From Algibacter pacificus (GTDB taxonomy: Bacteria; Bacteroidota; Bacteroidia; Flavobacteriales; Flavobacteriaceae), in contig NZ_VOGY01000001.1 of the NCBI RefSeq assembly GCF_008033385.1, positions 372,001 to 436,000 of the forward strand: a DNA stretch of 64,000 nt. Reading direction: 5' to 3'. A program made the position numbers and the translations under genes. Shown one piece after another: positions 1 through 9,546 of this stretch (position 1 is its first letter; each line of letters starts with the position of its first letter). The notes under the pieces were generated by a model. It saw only the letters and a list, made by a program, of their open reading frames with translations. It did no database searches and had not been told where the DNA came from.

Positions 1-171
1 CTGTGGCAGGTAGAATTAAGAGGAAAAGGAGGGGATATGTCGGAAGAAGAAAGAATGCGACTTGATAATGAATATGCAGACCATTTTAAAGGTGATAATT
101 ATTCTTTTTGGTACGATTTTAAACTCATTTTAAGAACAATTCCTGCGCTACTTCAAAAAGATTCAGTTTAA
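1..171 (+). CDS. Undecaprenyl-phosphate sugar-phosphotransferase, C-terminal fragment
   Basis: Frame 1 is open from the window edge to a TAA at 169-171 and gives 56 residues. It begins LWQVELRGKGGD and ends FKLILRTIPALLQ. This matches the C-terminal end of the bacterial sugar transferase family (WcaJ/WbaP type, PF02397), where a G-L-W-Q-V-x-x-R motif is followed by an acidic helix and a W-x-D-x-K-I-L-x-x-T tail. These membrane enzymes load the first sugar phosphate onto undecaprenyl phosphate. Its position directly ahead of export, flippase and polymerase genes fits that role. The N-terminus lies outside the window, so the exact subfamily cannot be judged. Confidence 0.8.
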   Translation: MWQVELRGKGGDMSEEERMRLDNEYADHFKGDNYSFWYDFKLILRTIPALLQKDSV

Positions 172-176
172 AATTT

Positions 177-935
177 ATGATTTACTTTAGAAATATTAAT
201 AAAAAGCGATATAACCTAATATTAATAATTAGTGTAACTTTTTGTTTAAGTTACACTGGGCATGGGCAAACCTTAGAATCTATTGATAGTGGTGTAAATG
301 CTACTGAAATGAGTTTACCTCCTCTTCAAGTTATTTTAGATTCTGTATTACTGCGTAGTGCGAAGTTAAAATTCAGAAAGGATCATATCGGTGTTAAGGA
401 AACGACCCTTAAATCGGAAAAAGCATATTGGACAAGAAATTTTGGCCTTCAAGCAGAAACAAAATATGGAAATCTTAACAGTTTTTCTACAGATAGTGAT
501 GGGGCAATTAGTTCTACGTCTTTAGTAACAACGCAGCAAGCGACTTACTTTGTAGGTGCTTATATTAAATTTCCTTTGTTTGATTTATTAAATAGAAAAA
601 ACCAAATTAAACTAGCAAAATTCGAGATTGATGAAGCCGAAAGCATGGCCAAGTCTATAGAGGAAGAAATTCGTCAAGAGGTTATTAAAATGTACCAAGA
701 TTTAGTTTTAAAACAAAAAATACTTAAAATTAGAGCTAAAGCTTTTGGAGATGGAAAAGTGAATATGCAAATGGTTGAAAAGGAGTTTCGTAATGGAGTA
801 GTGCCTGTTTCAGAATATGTAAGAATTACAAGTATTACCTCTAATGTTGAAGTAGATTATGAGTTGGCGAAATCTGAATTCATTACGGCAAAGAAACTTT
901 TAGAAGATATGGCTGGGTTTACATTCTTCCAATAA
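177..935 (+). CDS. TolC-like outer membrane efflux family protein, half length
   Basis: 252 residues. An N-terminal hydrophobic signal segment (about residues 14-30, ending near GHGQ) leads into a helical region with the look of one OEP (outer membrane efflux protein) repeat. It has a heptad-rich helix, a short beta section rich in Ser/Thr around residues 95-125 (GAYIKFPLFD resembles the strand entering the second helix), and a second long helix. Classical TolC protomers have two such repeats and 420-480 residues, so this is about half size. The start lies 5 bases after the sugar transferase stop and the Wzc-like gene follows after 15 bases, so co-transcription is expected. The likely role is an outer-membrane channel for polysaccharide export, in place of a Wza protein. 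That role is inferred from context. Confidence 0.65.
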   Translation: MIYFRNINKKRYNLILIISVTFCLSYTGHGQTLESIDSGVNATEMSLPPLQVILDSVLLRSAKLKFRKDHIGVKETTLKSEKAYWTRNFGLQAETKYGNLNSFSTDSDGAISSTSLVTTQQATYFVGAYIKFPLFDLLNRKNQIKLAKFEIDEAESMAKSIEEEIRQEVIKMYQDLVLKQKILKIRAKAFGDGKVNMQMVEKEFRNGVVPVSEYVRITSITSNVEVDYELAKSEFITAKKLLEDMAGFTFFQ

Positions 936-950
936 ACTCAAAATAAAAAT

Positions 951-3329
951 ATGAAAATAATTGATTTTATACGATTGATATTAAGGCATTTAGTGATTTT
1001 AATTCTTGTACCTTTTCTATTAGCATTATTGGTGTTACTTCTTACCCTTAAACCAAATTTTGAATATACATCTCAAACCGTTTTATATACAGGGCTTGCC
1101 ACAGGTTCTTCTATTGAAATGGATAAAACATTCAATTATTTTGCGACTAATATTGCTTTCGATAATTTAATAAATATTATCAATTCCAGAGACACTCAAG
1201 AAGAAGTAGCCGTTAGGTTGTTAGCGATTCACTTGATGCTTCCTGAAGCCAATCCAAAATATATTTCAAAAAAAATATTTGATGAACTAAGTGTAAAAGT
1301 TCCAAGAGATATTTACAATTGCATTGAAAAAGGTAATAATAATGCAGATTCACAAATAGATACACTGGCTGTATATAATCCGCTTCCTCCTGAAATAAAT
1401 AGATATAACTATGAAAAAACGGTTCAAAGGTTATTAACTTTAATGAGAAGTAGTAGTGATAATTATATTTATGAATTACTAAATTATGAAGACGATCTGC
1501 ATTATTCTCTTAAAGCATTATCAAATATAAAAGCGGTTAGAATTAATAGTAGTGATTTAGTTAAAATAACTTATACCGTTGATGATCCGGGTATTTGTCA
1601 ACAAACACTTGAAATTTACAATGCCGTTTGTATAAAAAATTTTAAAAATATAAAAGAAAACAGATCCGATGCGGTAGTTAAATATTTTGAAGAGCAATTG
1701 GCTCAAGCTAAGGAAGTTTTAAAAACGGCAGAAGAGAAACTTTTGGAATTCAATAAATCTCATAATATCATTAACTATTACGAGCAAAGTAAGGCGGTTG
1801 CGGTAGTTAAGGAGGATATGGAAGTGGATTATAATAACAAAAAAGCGCAATTAGCAGGAACAAGGGCATCAACTAAAAGACTAGAAGAAAAGTTAAACAT
1901 TCAAGAAAATGTTCAAAAAGAAACATCTAAAATTCTTGAAAAAAAGAAATTATTAGGTGAAGTTAATTATCAAATAGCATTTTATGAAGCTAATTTGGCA
2001 TCTGAACCAGATGAAGCACTAACATCTAAAATTAATGCTTTAAAAAAGCAAAGAGATGCTATCAACAACGAGCTTAAACAAGGTGTAGATGATATTTATA
2101 GTTATCAAAATTCTATAGATGGGGTGCCGTTGTCTAAATTACTTCCCGATTGGATGAATAGTGTTGTTGAGGCCGATGATCTTAAGGCTAAGATAAGTGT
2201 TATGGATCAGCAAAATAAAAAATTTCTTGAACAATACGCTACCTACGCTCCAGCCGGTGCTACTATTAAACGACTGGAACGCGAAATTTCAGTTTCAGAA
2301 CAAGGCTATTTAGAATTACTTCATGGTTTAAACTTAGCCAAGTTAAAATTGCAAGACAATGAGATGTCTTCTAACATAAAATCTATTGATCCACCATATT
2401 ATCCATTATCTGCAAATCCAACTAAAAGAGGGCTATTAATTATTGCGGCAGCTTTTTTAGGAGGTATTTTAACTTTAGGAATTATTTTGTTGATGGAGTA
2501 TTTTGATAATACAATAAAAAATACAATTAGAGGAAGTAAGCAATTGGGATTAAAACCATTAGGAATGTTACCTAAAATAGTACAAGATCCTGGGAATATT
2601 GATTTAGCCTTTATACAAAAAAGACTAGTTGAGGTTATTACTCAAAATATATTACAATATTTAGGTACACACGCCCCAGAAAAAGAACCAAAAACCATTG
2701 TCGTTTTTAGTACTCGTGAAAAGGAAGGTAAAACAGTTGTAGCAGGTAATATTGCAAAAAGATTAAAAGCCGAAGGTAAAAAAGTAGTATTATTAAATTA
2801 TGATATTGAAAAAGAGCCTATTATCCAAGAAAGGAAATATTCATTTATTAATAAAATTTTGGGTTACCCAGATACACGAATAGACTATAATAATCCTTTT
2901 TTGTCTGAAGTTTCTAGCTACCTTGATACCTCCGAATACTTTTCTTATAAAATAAATAATCAATTTACTCATGTAAAAAGTTATGAGGAGATACTAAGTC
3001 AAAATAATATTTCTCTTAATAATAGTCCCGATTTTGTTATTATTGAGTTACCTGCTTTAATTTATAATAATTACCCGTCAGCTATAATAAATCAAGCAGA
3101 TTTGGGGATTTTAGTTTGTCGTTCTAATCGCGTGTGGTCAGATGCAGATCAGTTGGCAATAGACAGCTTATTAAATACATCTGCTTCAAAAATCAATTTT
3201 ATTGTGAATGGTGTCCATATAAATGAAATTGAATCGGTTTTAGGAGATTTGCCTAAGAAACGAGGTAAGGTTAGAAAAAAATTAAAATCGTTGTTTAAAT
3301 TTCAATTTTTTTCTAATAATCAAATTTAA
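951..3329 (+). CDS. Wzc/GumC-like polysaccharide co-polymerase with P-loop domain
   Basis: 792 residues. A transmembrane segment at about residues 14-33 is followed by a large periplasmic part with Wzz-type features and long coiled coils (about 230-480). A Pro-rich segment (SANPTKRG) precedes the second membrane helix (about 490-515). The C-terminal cytoplasmic P-loop domain has a Walker A-like STREKEGKT at 587-595 with Lys594. The usual Walker A' aspartate pattern is reduced to VVLLNYD, the Walker B region reads FVIIELPAL rather than IIDTPP, and no C-terminal tyrosine cluster is present. Family knowledge says this class controls chain length and export of exopolysaccharide. I infer a degenerate BY-kinase that may bind nucleotide but not autophosphorylate. 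It sits between the TolC-like protein and the flippase. Confidence 0.85.
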   Translation: MKIIDFIRLILRHLVILILVPFLLALLVLLLTLKPNFEYTSQTVLYTGLATGSSIEMDKTFNYFATNIAFDNLINIINSRDTQEEVAVRLLAIHLMLPEANPKYISKKIFDELSVKVPRDIYNCIEKGNNNADSQIDTLAVYNPLPPEINRYNYEKTVQRLLTLMRSSSDNYIYELLNYEDDLHYSLKALSNIKAVRINSSDLVKITYTVDDPGICQQTLEIYNAVCIKNFKNIKENRSDAVVKYFEEQLAQAKEVLKTAEEKLLEFNKSHNIINYYEQSKAVAVVKEDMEVDYNNKKAQLAGTRASTKRLEEKLNIQENVQKETSKILEKKKLLGEVNYQIAFYEANLASEPDEALTSKINALKKQRDAINNELKQGVDDIYSYQNSIDGVPLSKLLPDWMNSVVEADDLKAKISVMDQQNKKFLEQYATYAPAGATIKRLEREISVSEQGYLELLHGLNLAKLKLQDNEMSSNIKSIDPPYYPLSANPTKRGLLIIAAAFLGGILTLGIILLMEYFDNTIKNTIRGSKQLGLKPLGMLPKIVQDPGNIDLAFIQKRLVEVITQNILQYLGTHAPEKEPKTIVVFSTREKEGKTVVAGNIAKRLKAEGKKVVLLNYDIEKEPIIQERKYSFINKILGYPDTRIDYNNPFLSEVSSYLDTSEYFSYKINNQFTHVKSYEEILSQNNISLNNSPDFVIIELPALIYNNYPSAIINQADLGILVCRSNRVWSDADQLAIDSLLNTSASKINFIVNGVHINEIESVLGDLPKKRGKVRKKLKSLFKFQFFSNNQI

Positions 3330-3339
3330 ATTAGCATTA

Positions 3340-4728
3340 ATGGAAACTCTAAAAAAAATAGTAAGAGAAGACAATTTCCTGTCCTTATTAGGAAATGTTG
3401 TGATTGCTATTTTGGGTATTTGTGGTTTTGCTTTGTTGGCTAGAAGCTTATCATTAGAAGTATTTGGGGAATGGGTTTTATTTATGGCTGCCGGATCTTT
3501 AGTAGAAATGTTTCGATTTGGAATTACAAATACGGGTTTAATACGATATCTATCTGGTGCTGATGATGTTTCTAGAGTTAAACTTATTGGTTCTAACGCT
3601 TTAATTAGCTTATGCGCTACCATTTTAGTAGCCTTGGTATTGATTGTTTGTAAATTGTTTTTTCCTGAAGCTATTCAAAATTCAGGATATAATATGTTTT
3701 TCACTTGGTATCCGTTACTAGCCTTTTTAAACCTTCCGTGGAATATTGCATTGGTTGTATTACAAGCAGATAGAAAGTATATGCAAATTTTAGCACTTAA
3801 AGCGATTAATAGCGGAGGTTTTTTCGTAATAATATTACTGCATTTTTTGATTTTAAATTTAAGCCTGAATCAATTAGTTATAGGGCTAATTATTGTAAAT
3901 GCAGGGACATCTATATTAAGTTTTATTCTAGGTTGGGATGGCATATTACTAATAAAAAAAGCTAGTGTAGAAACTAATAAAGTGTTATTGCATTTTGGTA
4001 AATACACAACATTTACACTAATTGGTACTAATTTGTTACGGAGTGTAGATACACTAATTATAAGTTTAAGTCCTTTGGGTAGTGCGGCTGTGGCGCTTTA
4101 CAGTATTCCTTTAAAGCTTACCGAATTGCAACAAATACCTTTGCGTAGTTTTGTAGCAACCGCTTTTCCTAAGATGTCTAAGGCTAGTTTGCATCATAAA
4201 ATGGATGAAGTGAAAAGTTTGTTTTACACTTATTCTGGAGCTTTAACATATCTTTTTGTGGGAATTAGTTTAGTAACGTTTGTATTTGCTGAATTCTTTG
4301 TTATTATAATTAGTGGACATCAATATTTAACAACAGATCCTATAACAGGATTTAATGTTGTAGATATTGTTAGAGTCTTTTCTATTTATGGATTATTACT
4401 ACCTATTGATAGAATGACAGGCGTTGGGCTTGATAGTGTTAATAAACCTAAAATTAATGCGATTAAGGTTTTTGTTATGCTAATAGCCAATATAATAGGT
4501 GATTTAATCGCCATTTTTATATTTAAATCCTTAATTGTAGTTGCTATTGCTTCTATCTTTTTTACTGTACTTGGTATATGGATGGGGATGTACTTTTTAG
4601 ATAAGGAGTTGTCTTTAGCGTTTAAAGAAATTTTTAGAAAAGGCTTACTATTTTATCTCTCGCTTTTTAATAAAGCGACACATAATCGCTATGAAAGCTT
4701 TGTTAAAATTGAAAATAAAATTAATTAA
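3340..4728 (+). CDS. Wzx-type oligosaccharide flippase (MATE/MVF-related)
   Basis: 462 residues, nearly all hydrophobic, with about 12 predicted membrane helices. The N-terminal block, containing FLSLLGNVVIAILGICGFALLARSL, is typical of polysaccharide biosynthesis proteins of the Wzx/RfbX group: a polar start, a first long helix and the A-R-x-L motif. The protein is expected to flip undecaprenyl-diphosphate-linked repeat units across the inner membrane. It starts 10 bases after the Wzc-like gene and its TAA overlaps the ATG of the next gene by one base, indicating translational coupling with the Wzy-like polymerase. Substrate specificity cannot be read from sequence. Confidence 0.85.
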   Translation: METLKKIVREDNFLSLLGNVVIAILGICGFALLARSLSLEVFGEWVLFMAAGSLVEMFRFGITNTGLIRYLSGADDVSRVKLIGSNALISLCATILVALVLIVCKLFFPEAIQNSGYNMFFTWYPLLAFLNLPWNIALVVLQADRKYMQILALKAINSGGFFVIILLHFLILNLSLNQLVIGLIIVNAGTSILSFILGWDGILLIKKASVETNKVLLHFGKYTTFTLIGTNLLRSVDTLIISLSPLGSAAVALYSIPLKLTELQQIPLRSFVATAFPKMSKASLHHKMDEVKSLFYTYSGALTYLFVGISLVTFVFAEFFVIIISGHQYLTTDPITGFNVVDIVRVFSIYGLLLPIDRMTGVGLDSVNKPKINAIKVFVMLIANIIGDLIAIFIFKSLIVVAIASIFFTVLGIWMGMYFLDKELSLAFKEIFRKGLLFYLSLFNKATHNRYESFVKIENKIN

Positions 4729-6209
4729 TGAGCAGGTACAATAACATAAATCCCTTTGAAAACTATTCAGGCTCTATGCAGCTCTCTAAACCAATATATT
4801 TAGTATTGCTTTTTGTACTACTTTCCATTGTAGGGATTGTTGTAGTGAAATTGGGGGTAATAGGTATTGGGTTAATACTAGCTCTCATATTTGGGTCTAT
4901 ATTTGTATATTATTTATTCTGCTATCCCATTTTAGGTTATTATACGGCTATTGCATTAAACTTTATATTAATTGGTTTAGGTCGCTATATTAAAGGTTTG
5001 CCTTTAGGCTTTGGAATAGATGGAATACTTCTTTTAACTTATCTAGCTTTATTTATGAATAAGTTTAAAGAAAAAATAGATTGGTCTCCAGCAAATAAAA
5101 CAATTACATTTTTATGCATCTTATGGTTTGGATATTCGCTTTTTGAAATTATTAACCCAGAAGCTCGCAGTATACAAGCATGGATTTCTGGACGTGGTAT
5201 CGCGTTTTACCCTTTACTTTTTGTTCCTTTAACGTTGTTGTTTATTAATACAAACAAAAAATTAGAGTGGGTTTTATATGTTTGGGGTGTTTTTTCTATA
5301 CTGGCCACATTAAAGGGGATAATACAAATGCTTTTCGGGGTCGACTTTGCTGAACAAGCTTGGTTAAACGAGGGAAGTTATAAAACACATATTCTCTTTG
5401 GAAAATTAAGAGTCTTTTCTTTTTATAGTGATGCGGGACAATTTGGAGCTAATCAAGGCTATACAGGGGTTGTATTTTTAATTTATTCTTTGTCTCAAAA
5501 AAAAATACGATCTAAGTTGTTTTTCATTTTTGTGGGTATTTTAGGAATTTATGGTTTAATTATTTCTGGTACCCGAGGTGCTTTAAGTGTGCCTATAGTG
5601 GGATTTATGACTTATTTTGTTCTGAGTAAGAATATAAAAGTGATTGTTACAGGAATCGCTTTTTTAGCTATGGTTTTTGTGTTTTTTAAATACACAACTA
5701 TTGCTCAAGGAAATGCTCAAATACGAAGAATGCGAACGGCATTCGACCCTAATAATGCTTCTTTGCAAGTAAGATTGGATAATCAAAAAATACTTAAAAA
5801 CTATTTGGCATCAAGACCTTTTGGAGGTGGTATAGGACATGGCGGTACAAAAGCTCAAAGATATTTGCCAAATGCTTTTCTATCTAACGTGGCTACCGAT
5901 AGTTGGTATGTTTTAATTTGGGTTGAACAAGGCATTGTTGGTTTATTGCTCCATTTGGGGATTTTGTTTTATGTAATGATAAAAGCAAGCCTGATAGTAA
6001 TGTTCAAAATAAAAGATCCTATTTTAAAATATAAAATATCGGCATTAATAGCAGGGATGGCGGGTATTATGGTAGCATCTTATGGAAATGCTGTTTTAGG
6101 ACAAATGCCAACGGCTCTATTAATTTATGCAACAATGGCTTTAGTTTTAAATACAGAAGTTTTTGAAAAAGATAATGAAATAAATAAAAAGGTATTAACC
6201 CCATTATAG
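4728..6209 (+). CDS. Wzy/O-antigen ligase-like membrane protein
   Basis: 493 residues with about 11-12 membrane helices. A large periplasmic loop in the C-terminal half contains charged stretches (around residues 325-390, including the sequence RPFGGGIGHGGTKAQRY). The pattern of an Arg-containing loop after helix 8-9 and a G-x-G-H-G segment is characteristic of the O-antigen ligase/Wzy polymerase superfamily (PF04932). It is therefore expected to polymerise or transfer lipid-linked repeat units in the periplasm. Its start codon overlaps the flippase stop (TAATG). Polymerase and ligase cannot be told apart from sequence alone. Context in an exopolysaccharide locus favours polymerase. Confidence 0.8.
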   Translation: MSRYNNINPFENYSGSMQLSKPIYLVLLFVLLSIVGIVVVKLGVIGIGLILALIFGSIFVYYLFCYPILGYYTAIALNFILIGLGRYIKGLPLGFGIDGILLLTYLALFMNKFKEKIDWSPANKTITFLCILWFGYSLFEIINPEARSIQAWISGRGIAFYPLLFVPLTLLFINTNKKLEWVLYVWGVFSILATLKGIIQMLFGVDFAEQAWLNEGSYKTHILFGKLRVFSFYSDAGQFGANQGYTGVVFLIYSLSQKKIRSKLFFIFVGILGIYGLIISGTRGALSVPIVGFMTYFVLSKNIKVIVTGIAFLAMVFVFFKYTTIAQGNAQIRRMRTAFDPNNASLQVRLDNQKILKNYLASRPFGGGIGHGGTKAQRYLPNAFLSNVATDSWYVLIWVEQGIVGLLLHLGILFYVMIKASLIVMFKIKDPILKYKISALIAGMAGIMVASYGNAVLGQMPTALLIYATMALVLNTEVFEKDNEINKKVLTPL

Positions 6210-6256
6210 TATAAAATAACGATCAAAATAAACGCTCAACTCTTAAACCTAATAAT

Positions 6257-7198
6257 ATGAATTACAGAAATATAAAAGATTTAAACAATATTATACTTCA
6301 AAGATTAAGTATTATTCCACGTGATTTTGATTTAATCGTTGGGGTTCCAAGAAGTGGAATGTTACCAGCCAATTTATTGTCGTTGTATTTAAATCGACCT
6401 TATACCGATATCGATTCGTTTTTAAATGGGCATATTTATAAAGCAGGAGCTAGAAGTCAGTTTTTTGAATCGGATGGAAGTCATAAAAAAGTTTTAGTAG
6501 TAGAAGATAGCGTTGCTTCTGGTTCAGCAATGAAAGAGGTTAAAGAAAATTTAAAACACCTCGAAGATAAATTCGATATTAAATATTGTGCTATTTATAT
6601 GGTTCCCGGTAAAGAAAAAATGGTAGATTATTTTTTTGAATTGGTGCCTTTACCAAGATATTTTCAGTGGAATATACTAAACCACACAACCTTAGAAAAA
6701 GCTTGTTTTGATATTGATGGCGTGCTATGTGCAGATCCATTACCCGAACAAAACGACGATGGCGAAAAGTATATAGATTTTCTCTTAAACGCACCGCCAT
6801 TATTTATTCCAGGAAGTAAAATAGGGACTATTGTAACCTCCCGATTAGAAAAATACAGAAAGGAAACAGAAACATGGTTAGCTGCCAATCATATTAAATA
6901 CAATGATTTGGTTATGCTAGATTTACCCAATATGGAGGCCAGACAAAAAGCAAATAATCATGGCGATCATAAGGCAAAAGCGTACATGGCAAAACCGTAT
7001 GTTTTATTTATTGAAAGCGAATTAAATCAAGCCATTGAAATTAATAGAATATCAAAAAAACCTGTTTTATGTACGGCTAATTTTGAAATGATATTCGAAT
7101 CAGAATCATTTATGTACAATCTTAAAAGTGGAAAACACCTTCCTTTTTTAAGAGAATTTGCTTTAAAAGTGAGAAATAAATTAAGGAGTTTTAAATAA
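6257..7198 (+). CDS. Phosphoribosyltransferase-HAD fusion protein
   Basis: 313 residues in two halves. Residues 1-145 look like a type I phosphoribosyltransferase: DLIVGVPRSGMLPA near the N-terminus and a PRPP-binding loop VEDSVASGS at 82-90 preceded by KKVLV. Residues 148-290 look like a HAD-like hydrolase: motif I FDIDGV with Asp152 and Asp154, a possible motif II TSR near residue 197, conserved Lys in DHKAKAY, and an acidic FIESE segment in the motif III/IV position. The fusion sits between the polymerase and a GT2 gene in a polysaccharide locus, suggesting a role in nucleotide-sugar or phosphoribosyl/phospho-sugar precursor supply. The substrate is unknown. The domain calls are reasonably firm, the pathway role is inferred. 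Confidence 0.7.
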   Translation: MNYRNIKDLNNIILQRLSIIPRDFDLIVGVPRSGMLPANLLSLYLNRPYTDIDSFLNGHIYKAGARSQFFESDGSHKKVLVVEDSVASGSAMKEVKENLKHLEDKFDIKYCAIYMVPGKEKMVDYFFELVPLPRYFQWNILNHTTLEKACFDIDGVLCADPLPEQNDDGEKYIDFLLNAPPLFIPGSKIGTIVTSRLEKYRKETETWLAANHIKYNDLVMLDLPNMEARQKANNHGDHKAKAYMAKPYVLFIESELNQAIEINRISKKPVLCTANFEMIFESESFMYNLKSGKHLPFLREFALKVRNKLRSFK

Positions 7199-7241
7199 TG
7201 TATTTATAAGCTTAAATCACATTAATTTCAAAATATTTATT

Positions 7242-8444
7242 ATGCTAGTATTTCATATTATTCAAATAATTTTGCTCATTCTTTTAGGTTTGGCAACACT
7301 TTATATTTTTATGTTTTCAATAGCAAGTCTTTTCTATAAACAGAAAATATACTCCGATAATGGTAATATGAAAACCATAGCGGTACTCGTGCCAGGTTAT
7401 AAAGAAGATCAGGTCATTCTTGAAGTTGCAAAATTAGCCTTAAAACAAGATTATCCTTCAAACCTTTTTGATGTGGTTATCATTGCCGATTCTTTTAAAG
7501 AAGAAACTTTAGCGGCTTTAAAATTGTTACCCATAAAATTAATTGAAGTTAGTTTTGATAAGAGCACAAAATCGAAAGCATTAAATAAAGCCATGGCCAC
7601 CTTAGATCGTGCTTATGATATTGCAGTGGTTTTAGATGCTGATAATGTGATGGCTCCAGATTTTTTGAAAAAAATAAATGCAGTTTTCGAACATGATTTT
7701 ATTGCTGTTCAAGGCCATCGTACTGCAAAAAACACAAATAATTCTTGGGCCATTTTAGATGCCATAAGTGAAGAAATAAATAATAATATTTTTAGAAAAG
7801 GACATAGAGTGTTAGGGCTTTCATCAGCAATTATTGGTTCTGGTATGGCGTTTAGATACAACTATTTTAAAACCTTGATGGCTACCGTTACGGCTATTGG
7901 AGGCTTCGATAAAGAGATTGAATTAAAAATGCTTAAAGAAGGACGTAAAATTGTTTATCTGGATGATGCCTTAGTTTTTGATGAAAAGATTCAGAAATCT
8001 GAAGTTTTTGGTAACCAGCGTCGTCGTTGGCTCTCGGCGCAATTTCATTATTTCAGAAAAGATTTTTTAAGTGCATTAAAGGATTTAATGTTAAAAGGAA
8101 ATGTCGATTATTTTGATAAAGCCATTCAGTTTATACAGCCTCCCAGAATATTATTATTAGGAGCTGTAATAGGGGGTAGCGTTGGTTTTGTTTTATTAAA
8201 TTACTTTTTAACTAATCAAAATACTTACTCTACTTATTGGGTTATTTTAACTGTTATTTGTGTGTTATCTTTTGTTTTTTCTGTACCCAAATCATTTTAC
8301 AATTTAAAAACATTAGAGGCTTTGGCTAGTTTACCAAAAGGCATGTTTATGATGCTACTGTCTTTACTTAAAATAAAAGGCGCAAATAAAACATTTATTC
8401 ATACACAACACACTTCGAATTCAGAGGATACAAGTTCTAAATAA
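7242..8444 (+). CDS. Membrane-bound family 2 glycosyltransferase
   Basis: 400 residues. An N-terminal membrane helix (about 5-30) precedes a GT-A fold GT2 domain. AVLVPGYKE is the nucleotide-binding start, VLDADN at about residue 130 is the metal-binding DXD-type motif, and GGFDKE carries the acidic acceptor-side residues. The motif NQRRRW at about 260 corresponds to the (Q/R)xxRW of processive synthases. Two to three membrane helices close the protein. That combination is known from cellulose/poly-GlcNAc/hyaluronan synthase-like enzymes, so it may be processive, but in a Wzx/Wzy-type locus it may simply add one sugar. It ends with a hydrophilic tail. Confidence 0.85.
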   Translation: MLVFHIIQIILLILLGLATLYIFMFSIASLFYKQKIYSDNGNMKTIAVLVPGYKEDQVILEVAKLALKQDYPSNLFDVVIIADSFKEETLAALKLLPIKLIEVSFDKSTKSKALNKAMATLDRAYDIAVVLDADNVMAPDFLKKINAVFEHDFIAVQGHRTAKNTNNSWAILDAISEEINNNIFRKGHRVLGLSSAIIGSGMAFRYNYFKTLMATVTAIGGFDKEIELKMLKEGRKIVYLDDALVFDEKIQKSEVFGNQRRRWLSAQFHYFRKDFLSALKDLMLKGNVDYFDKAIQFIQPPRILLLGAVIGGSVGFVLLNYFLTNQNTYSTYWVILTVICVLSFVFSVPKSFYNLKTLEALASLPKGMFMMLLSLLKIKGANKTFIHTQHTSNSEDTSSK

Positions 8445-8461
8445 CCCCAAACAACGAGCCA

Positions 8462-9535
8462 ATGATGAACAAAAAACTACAAAAATTAGAAGCCATTCGT
8501 GGATTTTCTGCATTATATGTAGTGCTTTTTCATACGTTGCCTCAAAAAATAGATGTGTTAGGAATTAACATTGGTATTCTATTTCGATTTGGCTCCGAGG
8601 CTGTTATGTTGTTTTTTATATTGAGTGGGTTTGTTATAAAATATACTTGGGAAAAATCGAAAGATAAATCGTTTAAAACCTATTTTTTAAAACGGTTTGT
8701 ACGGATTTACATGCCGCTCTTTTTTATATTTCTATTAGCTTATTTTATAAAAAGTTATAACGAAGGCCATTTAGCAAACCCTAATTGGAAAACACTTTTA
8801 GGAAATATATTTATGCTTCAAGATGTTATTTCACTAAAACCAAATGTTATTTCTGGGGTTTATATGGGAAATGGTGTGCTTTGGTCGTTATCTTATGAGT
8901 GGTGGTTTTACATGTTGTTTTTTGTATTGTCTAAAAAAAATAAGCCTTCTAAAATAAATGCTTGGGTTAATGGCTTAACTATTATAGCAACAGTATCTTA
9001 TCTTATTTATCCATTTTTTATAAATAGAATTGTGATGTATTTTGCCATTTGGTGGATTGGTGTAAGGTTTGCCGATATTTATATGAAAGGTGTGCACTTT
9101 ACGTTTAAATCGATTAAAAACTATGCCTATATTTTAATAACGATAATTACGCTATTAGCTCTAAATTTATATATAAATTTTAATTATACTAAAGTGTATA
9201 ACTATCCTTTGGTAGCGTATCCATTTATAGAATTAAGGCATTTTGTTTTTGCTTTTTTAGCCATGTTTGCTAGTATTATTTGGAATGGATGGAACTGGTT
9301 TGGCTTTAATGAAATATTTGGTGTATTTAAGTATTTGGCGCCTTTTTCGTATGGAATTTATATATCACACCATTATTTAGTGGTAGAAGCAGACTACTTA
9401 AAATATATTGATAATAAGATTATTGAATACACAGGATATATCCTTTTTATGTTCCTTTTTTCTTATCTTTTAGAGGTCGTTATATATGGTAAAATGAAAA
9501 AATGGGTAATCAGTTTTTACGCAATTAAACTTTAA
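8462..9535 (+). CDS. Acyltransferase family 3 membrane protein
   Basis: 357 residues with about 10 membrane helices. The N-terminal signature LEAIRGFSALYVVLFHT, with the conserved Arg and His, identifies the acyltransferase 3 family (PF01757; OafA/NodX/ExoZ group). These inner-membrane proteins move acyl groups, commonly acetyl, onto sugars of polysaccharides or lipid-linked intermediates. Position inside the glycosyltransferase run supports O-acylation of the repeat unit. The gene begins with two adjacent ATG codons and either could serve. The acyl group and acceptor are not predictable. Confidence 0.85.
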   Translation: MMNKKLQKLEAIRGFSALYVVLFHTLPQKIDVLGINIGILFRFGSEAVMLFFILSGFVIKYTWEKSKDKSFKTYFLKRFVRIYMPLFFIFLLAYFIKSYNEGHLANPNWKTLLGNIFMLQDVISLKPNVISGVYMGNGVLWSLSYEWWFYMLFFVLSKKNKPSKINAWVNGLTIIATVSYLIYPFFINRIVMYFAIWWIGVRFADIYMKGVHFTFKSIKNYAYILITIITLLALNLYINFNYTKVYNYPLVAYPFIELRHFVFAFLAMFASIIWNGWNWFGFNEIFGVFKYLAPFSYGIYISHHYLVVEADYLKYIDNKIIEYTGYILFMFLFSYLLEVVIYGKMKKWVISFYAIKL

Positions 9536-9546
9536 AATAGTACATT

